In this document: positions 1 to 5,449 of the stretch, one piece after another
Layout: the number at the start of each line of letters is the position of its first letter
Numbering within the stretch: position 1 is the first letter of the stretch
Source of the DNA: Deltaproteobacteria bacterium
Lineage (GTDB): Bacteria; Desulfobacterota; Dissulfuribacteria; Dissulfuribacterales; QOAL01
DNA: 7,491 bases
NCBI GenBank assembly: GCA_015486425.1
Contig: WFRQ01000432.1
Coordinates: 1-7,491, forward strand
Direction of reading: 5' to 3'
The notes under the pieces: generated by a model
Databases searched by the model: none
What the model was told of the DNA's origin: nothing
The model's input: only the letters and a program-made list of their open reading frames with translations
Position numbers and translations under genes: made by a program

Positions 1-1063
1 AGTAATCGGAATCATCAGCCGATGCTGCGGTGTCAGGGAAGAATGAGGTATCTACAGCCGGAACAGCCCGCTTATAATCAACCAGGGACTGGAGCTCGGC
101 ACTGCTTGGAAGACGCCAGTCATAATGGCCATTAAGTACCAGATTTTCCGCATACTCCAGGGCCTCAGCCCAGGTCATCTTATCGGCAACGCCATCATTG
201 TTAATATCCGCGCTTGCCTGCTGCCAGACCAGGCAACTGTTGGTGTCTGTAACAGTGCCGTCACCGTTGTCAACCAGGTGGTCTGCTGGTGGAGACGTCC
301 CGCCCCGCACCGCGCGCACCGGCAGGCTGTTGGACTTGACAATCCCATAGTCGCTGTGCACAAAGCCAGAATAAAAATCAACGCACCAGGCCTGTTCACC
401 ATTACCTGCTCCGCTTCCGTAATCAGGGGAATAATAAAAGGCCGAAGTTGCCGTCCAGTAGTATGATGAGCCGGTAAGCGCATGGGGGAAATAGTCAAGA
501 TCTATGCTGGGGTTCTGGCGGTGGGCGTTAATCAGTGTGGAAAGCTCTTCCACAGTTGGCATGCGCCAGTCATTATGGCCGCCGAAATTGGCATCGTTAA
601 GGGCCTGAATAAAATCCTCGCTGTCTGTGCCGTCGCCACAGGTCCCGGCATTGCCGCCGTTGGTATCTGAATTGTTGTCACACCAGGTATAGGTGTTGTC
701 CTTGTCATGTATGGAGCCATCCTCAGTTTTCACCTCCCAGACCAGTCCTGTGACATTATCCCGCACCATGGACCACACAGGGGCCGTATCAGGCAGGTCA
801 TTGCCTGTAGCATCAAGTTTGGTATAAGAGGGAGAATGAATATCGTACTGGGCATCCTGACCGTAATAAAGTTCTCCTTCAGCCGGGCACTCAATTATAC
901 CTGTATCATTATAGGCGATATTGCCGCCGGTATAGCATTTGTCCTGACCGGTATCAGGCCAGCGGGTTAAGGCGGCACCGGGCATACCTGCAGTTGCCTG
1001 GGACGCTGAAAATAACAGAACCATCATGGTAACAAACGTGGTGAACGTATTATTGTTGTTCAT
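1..1063 (-). CDS. Secreted tandem DUF1566 (Lcl C-terminal-like) protein, 3' end cut by window edge
   Basis: I translated 354 codons from the ATG at 1063 down to the left edge with no stop, so the C-terminus is missing. Residues 1-25 form a signal peptide (N-rich start, hydrophobic VTMMVLLFSA, cleavage near SQATA/G), so the product is exported. The rest has two copies of the DUF1566 module. The first spans about 98-253, with NVTGLVWE and DWRMPTVEELSTLI at 165-178. The second starts about 263, with DNGDGTVTDT, CLVWQ and DWRLPSSAELQSLVDY at 315-330, and is truncated. Residues 286-294 (DINNDGVAD) look like a calcium-binding loop. An AAGGAG at 1075-1080 lies 11 nt before the ATG. DUF1566 proteins are typically exported and have no established activity; some related Lcl proteins are adhesins that bind glycosaminoglycans or collagen. 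A ligand-binding surface role is inferred. The family call is firm, the function is not. Confidence 0.93.
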   Translation of the reverse strand, partial: MNNNNTFTTFVTMMVLLFSASQATAGMPGAALTRWPDTGQDKCYTGGNIAYNDTGIIECPAEGELYYGQDAQYDIHSPSYTKLDATGNDLPDTAPVWSMVRDNVTGLVWEVKTEDGSIHDKDNTYTWCDNNSDTNGGNAGTCGDGTDSEDFIQALNDANFGGHNDWRMPTVEELSTLINAHRQNPSIDLDYFPHALTGSSYYWTATSAFYYSPDYGSGAGNGEQAWCVDFYSGFVHSDYGIVKSNSLPVRAVRGGTSPPADHLVDNGDGTVTDTNSCLVWQQASADINNDGVADKMTWAEALEYAENLVLNGHYDWRLPSSAELQSLVDYKRAVPAVDTSFFPDTAASADDSDY

Positions 1064-1111
1064 CTGGAATAATTCTCCTTTGTAAAGAGGCACAAAAAGG
1101 CGGTACCCGTT

Positions 1112-1133
1112 TTGCCAGCCGGCAGGCTGGCAA
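1112..1133 (-). promoter_or_regulatory. 9-bp hairpin in the leader of the DUF1566 gene
   Basis: The arms TTGCCAGCC (1112-1120) and GGCTGGCAA (1125-1133) are perfectly complementary around the 4-nt loop GGCA. The hairpin lies about 50 nt upstream of the DUF1566 start, inside the predicted transcript. No U-run follows directly on the minus strand, so it is not a standard terminator. It could be a leader-RNA stem, a stabilising stem or a dispersed palindromic repeat. Confidence 0.5.
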
Positions 1134-1174
1134 TAAAAGTCTGGAGATAACTGACAGTGTGTAATATCTGCCAC

Positions 1175-1189
1175 GCAATAACCATACCA
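1175..1189 (-). promoter_or_regulatory. Sigma-54-type -24/-12 promoter for the DUF1566 gene
   Basis: Read on the minus strand, the element is TGGTATGGTTATTGC. It matches the sigma-54 consensus TGGCACG-N4-TTGC at the invariant GG and GC and has the required spacing; it differs only by C-to-T changes and the base after the -12 GC. Transcription would start near 1163, giving a leader of about 100 nt before the ATG at 1063. Sigma-54 promoters need an upstream-bound activator, and dyad sites lie about 160-200 bp upstream. The call rests on motif matching only. Confidence 0.55.
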
Positions 1190-1315
1190 AGGAGAAATTA
1201 TAAAAAATATCCTGATAGAATTGTTTTTTGATGTTGTTTCCCGTTTTCTGTTATTTTTTAGAAAAATATTCCACAAAAAAACATGGACAAGAGAAAGAAA
1301 TTACCACTTTTTTTG

Positions 1316-1339
1316 TTTTACAAAGGTCCCTCTGTAAAA
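1316..1339. promoter_or_regulatory. 24-bp dyad, candidate activator or operator site
   Basis: The left half TTTTACAAAGGT and the right half CCCTCTGTAAAA are inverted repeats matching at 10 of 12 positions, with identical outer arms TTTTACA/TGTAAAA. The centre is about 165 bp upstream of the start predicted from the sigma-54 element, a normal distance for an enhancer-binding-protein site. This is inference: no regulator gene is in the window, and no second copy was seen. Confidence 0.4.
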
Positions 1340-1360
1340 AACGTTGAACAGTTACAAATT

Positions 1361-1372
1361 GCTAAATTTAGC
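1361..1372. repeat. 12-bp perfect palindrome GCTAAATTTAGC
   Basis: This is a perfect palindrome 21 bp beyond the 24-bp dyad. It could be a second protein-binding site. In AT-rich DNA a 12-bp palindrome is only mildly unexpected, so little weight should be put on it. Confidence 0.3.
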
Positions 1373-1426
1373 GTTTCAAAATATGGAAAATTATTATTTC
1401 AATAAAATTAAAAGGAGTTACATCGA

Positions 1427-1564
1427 TTATAGCTTTCCGATTTTGAAACCCTTCGGGATTGCCGTCTTCACCGCATCTCCTTTGTCATCGGAACTCACAT
1501 ATAGCCGACTATAATGGACATTCCTCTTTCGCGGATATACAGCAAATCCGAACAATCGCTCAAA
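1427..1564 (-). pseudogene. Orphan C-terminal coding remnant (45 codons)
   Basis: On the minus strand one frame reads ...ERLFGFAVYPRKRN... and ends ...KTAIPKGFKIGKL before TAA at 1427-1429. It is bounded upstream by an in-frame TAA at 1565-1567, 8 bp beyond the stop codon of the protease gene and in a different frame. It has no ATG and no ribosome-binding site. The composition (alternating hydrophobic and basic residues, Gly/Asp turns) looks like the C-terminal end of a real protein rather than random intergenic sequence. I do not recognise the parent family. It may be the surviving tail of a deleted gene, or a tail separated from the protease gene by frameshift. Support is the amino-acid look of the frame only. 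Confidence 0.4.
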
Positions 1565-1574
1565 TTAGGAAATA

Positions 1575-3140
1575 CTAAAACATCTTCAGACTGCCGTTTT
1601 TATAGAGTTTTATGGTACCGTTATCTATCCGGGCACCCCGACTGGGATCACCCCTGGCAAATAATCGAGTAGTATCAAGGAGGTTGCCGATAAAACGTAT
1701 ATAATCCTCTGTGCCCATCGTGTTGGTTACTTTAACGCCTTGCAGAAATTGCAGGTTCAGCCCGGGTTCAAAGCTGGCATCACCGCCAACGGTGTCCCGG
1801 TCAAAATAGAAATAGGGAAAATCTATTTTTTCATACACTTTTGATTCTATTGTTCCTCTAAGTGACGAAGCGGGAAAAATATTGATAATCATATATTCAT
1901 CCGAAATACCTCCCCCTCCGGATTGATGCAGGGCATCAAGGGTGTACCACGCAGTATCGGTGGCATTATGACCGTAATTCATATGATATTGACGTATAAG
2001 AAATGGATCTGTCAAAAATTGCCAGCCATCGGCCACAATGGAATGGCCCTCTATTTTATAGGCAATCGGCCGGTTCAGGTTAAACTGGGCTTTCATCAGA
2101 TCAAACCATTCTGTTGCCGTATATTGTATGTCGCCATCGCCATGATCCTCTGCCCTGTATACAACATTCATAGATCCTGTATAGCGAAAATATAAATCTA
2201 AAGACACTGCCAGTGAAGATGTATCAGCGCTCGACCCTGAACAGCCATAAGTCATGTGTACAGTATGACCTACTTCAGCACACAGTTCCGCCACCGCATC
2301 AATTGAGGCTTGTGGTGAGGAGTTCTTAACCCAGTCAAGCATGCTGGGCCAGTCGTAAGGATCCGTTACTTCCGGATAATATAAACCTGGCGCTGGGTAA
2401 ATGGGTGGCGTTTTTCCATAGGGCGGCCAGTTCCAGTAGCGCATTATCTGGGCCCCGGCTGTGGCAACGCAGCCGACAACAGCATGGCCGCCATTATTCG
2501 TACACCCCAGATCCGGTGTCATTGCAGTATAAGGGTACTGCTGGTTCCAGACAGAGCTTAACAGGTACTCACCCTCCTGGTAAGGGTAAGATGCGAGAGG
2601 TTCTCCATCGTCGCCGCCATCAGCTTCGCCGGCATCTGAAGTTCTAATTACAACAGGTCGTTTCTGCCGTTTAAGTATGTTATCCCAGGCCCGGCTGTAA
2701 TCAATTTCCAGAATATTCTGCAGGGCCCTGGTTGGAATTTTATCCAGCGCACCAAGATGTTTTTCAATCCCGCTAATAATCCCTTCCATGTTACCTTTAA
2801 CAAGGTCTGCCAGGCCGACATCCGCATCCGGGTCCAGATTATTTCTGGCAGAATAGGCCTTTATCGGGGCCAGCTCCTTTCGGAGTGAAATGATGATAAA
2901 GCCCCTGGGGCTGACCGTGGCAAAATAGCCGATGGTGCGTCCTTTCCGTTTCAGCTCCACCATACTTTCCAGATGGGCAGCGGTCGCCCCGCCCCAGGAA
3001 TGTTTTTTCTCAATAATAATATCTATCCAGTTTTGCGCTGCTGTTTCCGCTTCGCTCAGACTTACTCTCGCGGCAATACAGGGGACAGCTATTACAACAA
3101 AGCAGAGAGAGACAAACAATAAAATTAATATCTTTTTCAT
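1575..3140 (-). CDS. Secreted C10-family (streptopain-like) cysteine protease with C-terminal extension
   Basis: The product has 521 residues from the ATG at 3140. Residues 1-24 are a signal peptide (KKILILLFVSLCFVV...CIA/A). Residues about 25-185 resemble the inhibitory propeptide of the SpeB family. The catalytic domain follows: SSVWNQQYPY near 195, the nucleophile Cys224 in VVGCVATAGAQIMRYW (codon 2469-2471), a C10-type MTYGCSGSSAD segment near 296, catalytic His366 in EGHSIVADGW (codon 2043-2045), and YHMNYGH...YTLDAL near 385-404. Streptopain has NWGW where this protein has N388-Y-G-H. About 100 residues beyond the protease fold end in a compact module (TNTMGTEDYIRF...GTIKLYKNGSLKMF) of unknown role. 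The gene starts 12 bp after the fibre gene stops, so the two are co-transcribed. Secreted, self-activated proteolysis is expected from the family; the substrate is unknown. Confidence 0.92.
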   Translation of the reverse strand: MKKILILLFVSLCFVVIAVPCIAARVSLSEAETAAQNWIDIIIEKKHSWGGATAAHLESMVELKRKGRTIGYFATVSPRGFIIISLRKELAPIKAYSARNNLDPDADVGLADLVKGNMEGIISGIEKHLGALDKIPTRALQNILEIDYSRAWDNILKRQKRPVVIRTSDAGEADGGDDGEPLASYPYQEGEYLLSSVWNQQYPYTAMTPDLGCTNNGGHAVVGCVATAGAQIMRYWNWPPYGKTPPIYPAPGLYYPEVTDPYDWPSMLDWVKNSSPQASIDAVAELCAEVGHTVHMTYGCSGSSADTSSLAVSLDLYFRYTGSMNVVYRAEDHGDGDIQYTATEWFDLMKAQFNLNRPIAYKIEGHSIVADGWQFLTDPFLIRQYHMNYGHNATDTAWYTLDALHQSGGGGISDEYMIINIFPASSLRGTIESKVYEKIDFPYFYFDRDTVGGDASFEPGLNLQFLQGVKVTNTMGTEDYIRFIGNLLDTTRLFARGDPSRGARIDNGTIKLYKNGSLKMF

Positions 3141-3145
3141 CTCTG

Positions 3146-3150
3146 CCTCC
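3146..3150 (-). promoter_or_regulatory. Ribosome-binding site deciding the protease start
   Basis: GGAGG lies 5 nt before the ATG at 3140. An alternative in-frame GTG at 3152 sits directly after the TAA of the fibre gene but would place this GGAGG inside the coding sequence and prefix MEAE to the signal peptide. The ATG is preferred, giving MKKILILL..., a typical signal-peptide start. Confidence 0.75.
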
Positions 3151-3152
3151 AC

Positions 3153-5321
3153 TTACTGTAAAGTTATCAATACGAGGATTTCAGCGGTTTCTCCTCTATC
3201 AAGATCCTCCATTGCCTTACCCAGAATTGCCCCCTGAGAACGCATGGCATCAGTGGCCTTCATGGCATAGCCGGGCATATTTGAGGTGGTTAACAGATCC
3301 CCCGGTTTTATGGCTTCCTGACTTGCCTCTACATTACAGTAGACCCGACCGGCCAGGGCAACATCCTGATCAAACTGCCCGGTGCCGAGTCTCACCCCGG
3401 AACCCAGGCCATTGGCGCCGGCAACCACTCCGGCGACTTTAGTGTCATAAGCACTGGTGCTCATTTTCAATTTTCCGGAGTTGTCAGGATCAATAATCAG
3501 AACTGTTCCGGGCTCAACAGGCTCAATATCTGAAACATCAAAGCCCTCGGCATAGTCGAGCCCCTCGCCAAGTTCCATGACCGGAAGATCCGAAGTATGA
3601 CTTAAAATTTGAACATTCCCTTTAAATACAGCAGCATAACAGGCTTCCATTCCCGTTGCTTCCGCGTAAATGCCTCTGCCCCAATCGCCAGTGGCCTTAA
3701 AATAGCCGCCAAAACCGTGGCTCCCTGCAGACTCAAAATAGCCACCATAGTTTTCTACATTTCCCGTAGCATCAGCTTTTCCATAAACACCGCGTCCCCG
3801 GTCACCGGAAGCTACAAAATAACCACCATAGTTATCAGTCGATCCGGTTGCAGCGGCATTACCGTAAACCCCATGCCCGTTGTTGCCGGAAGACTCAAAC
3901 CAGCCGGCATAACTGTTATTTGCTGCGGAATTACTAATCCTAACGCTATATTTTGAATCAGAATCAATAAAGAAACTATTTGTGTTAATGAAACCATCAA
4001 CATAAATATCACCCGTTGCTTTCACATCGCCGTCAAAGTAGCCGGCATAGTTTGTCCCTTCACCTGAAGCGGTTGCATAAACACCATAATTGACGCCGTC
4101 GGTTTTTCCCCCGTCAGCTCTGGCATAGAGGGCAATATTTTCATCGGCATCATCACTATTCCAGGCATAGACCCCGACTCCGGGATCTCCGGAAGAGGTT
4201 TTTCGGCCAAGTACCCCGATATGTCCGGGCGTGGTTGGCAGACCTGAGGGACTGACAGCGCCGAGCAGTCCTTCTGCATACGTATAAGGTGTAGGCAAAT
4301 AATATGGTGGTGGACCTACCACTACTCTATAATCAAGGCCCCTGACAGCCGACTTGCCGGCAGAATACCCTTTGACATTCAATCTGTTTCCTTCACTGTC
4401 ACTGGTGCCGATGGCCACATTCCCTGCGGTGGTATAGGTATCGGTTGTCCCGGTCCAGGCATCATTAGTGGTGTCGCCGCCACTGCCGACCACCAGGGAA
4501 TCAAGCACCGCTCCGTCAGCGGCGATATCCCGACCGTCAACCAGACCGGAAACGGCAATGGTACCGGCCTCAAGATAGGGGGCAGACATATAACTGCCCA
4601 CGTAGAGATAATTCATTTCACCACGTTTTGCGGTAACAGTTTGAGTTGCCGCGATGTTTCCAAGCACCTGTAATTTTTCTGAAGGTGTCTGGAGGCCGAT
4701 GCCCACATTCCCACTGTTATCCACAAATACGGCCCCGATCGGGCTGCCATCAGCCGCATCCAGAGTATTGCGCTGCCCAATATTATCAATGCCATCTGCA
4801 AAACCAGCAGGCATATTGGCAAGGTTGCTCCAATCCACTGCGACACCACTGCTTCCCGCGGTGAGATCACTTTTTTTGGCATAATCTGCAGCATCGGAAC
4901 CACCGAGCATATCACTGTCGGCAGCATTATAAGACCAGAAGGCGGCTGGAATTGTGGCCAGTGGAGTTCTCGGCTCAAGAGCTGTACCCTCAACATCCAC
5001 CTGCAGAAATAGATCTTTATCTGAAAAATCAATGGAATATAGAGATGAAACAGTTCCAAGCCGCACATTGAAAACACCGTCAACAACAGTCACCTGCTGA
5101 CTCTCCTGCCAGATGCGCCCGGTTGCCGGATCGGTATTGAATGCATCGTTCCACAGGCTGAAATCAATAGCCAACAGACCATTTACAGCCTGACCGCTGG
5201 AATCTGTCAACTTCCCCTGATAATTTATAAAATTCCCTGTACTGAAGCAGGGCGATGAAAAGATTATGGACAGAACCAGCATGCCGAAAACTGCAGGGAA
5301 CAGACTCCTCTTTTTTATCAT
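3153..5321 (-). CDS. Exported fibre-like protein with YGGYF repeats (phage-tail-fibre-like architecture)
   Basis: The product has 722 residues. Residues 1-27 are a signal peptide. Residues 28-135 form a conserved beta domain (FINYQGKLTD, FSLWNDA, GVFNVRLG, LFLQVDVEG, LEPRTPL..IPAAFWS). The middle has segments typical of trimeric tail-fibre or adhesin stalks: GFADGIDN (173-180), NVGIGLQTPSEKLQVLGNI (205-223), LVDGRDIAADGAVLDSL (260-276) and NVAIGTSDSEGNRLNVKG (301-318). Residues 425-566 hold YxGYF-type repeats. Residues about 574-722 form a terminal domain (LGEGLDYAEGF, VEPGTVLIIDP, KVAGVVAGANG, IKPGDLLTTS, QGAILGKAM) that I recognise as a recurring C-terminus of secreted stalk proteins. GAGG at 5330-5333 lies 8 nt before the ATG. 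The protease gene follows 12 bp downstream. A trimeric surface or secreted fibre is inferred; a binding target is not visible. Confidence 0.9.
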   Translation of the reverse strand: MIKKRSLFPAVFGMLVLSIIFSSPCFSTGNFINYQGKLTDSSGQAVNGLLAIDFSLWNDAFNTDPATGRIWQESQQVTVVDGVFNVRLGTVSSLYSIDFSDKDLFLQVDVEGTALEPRTPLATIPAAFWSYNAADSDMLGGSDAADYAKKSDLTAGSSGVAVDWSNLANMPAGFADGIDNIGQRNTLDAADGSPIGAVFVDNSGNVGIGLQTPSEKLQVLGNIAATQTVTAKRGEMNYLYVGSYMSAPYLEAGTIAVSGLVDGRDIAADGAVLDSLVVGSGGDTTNDAWTGTTDTYTTAGNVAIGTSDSEGNRLNVKGYSAGKSAVRGLDYRVVVGPPPYYLPTPYTYAEGLLGAVSPSGLPTTPGHIGVLGRKTSSGDPGVGVYAWNSDDADENIALYARADGGKTDGVNYGVYATASGEGTNYAGYFDGDVKATGDIYVDGFINTNSFFIDSDSKYSVRISNSAANNSYAGWFESSGNNGHGVYGNAAATGSTDNYGGYFVASGDRGRGVYGKADATGNVENYGGYFESAGSHGFGGYFKATGDWGRGIYAEATGMEACYAAVFKGNVQILSHTSDLPVMELGEGLDYAEGFDVSDIEPVEPGTVLIIDPDNSGKLKMSTSAYDTKVAGVVAGANGLGSGVRLGTGQFDQDVALAGRVYCNVEASQEAIKPGDLLTTSNMPGYAMKATDAMRSQGAILGKAMEDLDRGETAEILVLITLQ
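3624..3911 (-). repeat. Protein-level tandem repeats of about 27 residues in the fibre protein
   Basis: Units begin at residues 471 (YAGWFESSG), 498 (YGGYFVASG), 525 (YGGYFESAG), 537 (FGGYFKATG) and 562 (YAAVFKG). Two are exactly 27 residues apart (81 bp), one is shortened to 12, and one is 25. Full units carry a second motif G-R/H-G-V/I-Y-x-x-A-x-A/G-T-G. A related single unit starts at 425 (YAGYFDGDV). The regular aromatic/glycine pattern suggests stacked beta strands forming a shaft. Confidence 0.85.
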
Positions 5322-5449
5322 TTTTTTATCCTCATTTTCTCAGGAACATGGTCTATTCAGCATCCATGTCTGTGGGAATGGCAATGGCGCTGTCTTACAC
5401 TGAACAATTATGACTTTGATCTATGTATGAACTATGTTTTTATGCAGCC
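5322..5449 (-). other. Gap between LamG and fibre genes
   Basis: The 128-bp gap contains the ribosome-binding site of the fibre gene (5330-5333) and a weak 6-bp inverted repeat, ACATGG (5346-5351) with CCATGT (5364-5369). There is no clear terminator and no strong -35/-10 pair, so read-through from the LamG gene is possible but unproven. Confidence 0.4.

Larger units (their letters stand above)
1190..1426. other. AT-rich intergenic stretch without genes
   Basis: This stretch lies between the sigma-54-like element and the orphan coding remnant. It is rich in A and T runs and has no open frame with a start and ribosome-binding site. It holds two dyads, annotated separately. With 1064-1189 it forms the upstream control region of the DUF1566 gene. 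I see no factor-independent terminator for the protease gene here. Confidence 0.6.

Noticed and set aside
125..970. Several open frames on the plus strand (125-466, 482-670, 707-970) and two on the minus strand (175-498, 532-720)
   Set aside because: They overlap the DUF1566 gene in other frames. The minus-strand frame ending at the left edge carries clear repeated DUF1566 motifs, and these do not resemble any family.
1064..1180. c-di-GMP-I (GEMM) riboswitch in the DUF1566 leader
   Set aside because: The segment GGCAAAACGGGTACC looked suggestive, but the diagnostic ACGCAAAGCC core and paired receptor stem are absent.
1345..1356. 12-bp direct repeat TGAACAGTTACA shared with 6973-6984
   Set aside because: One or two shared 12-mers are expected by chance in a window of this size, and the flanks do not match.
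3153..5321. Prophage tail fibre
   Set aside because: The protein has a signal peptide and there are no other phage genes nearby, so an exported bacterial fibre fits better than a virion component.
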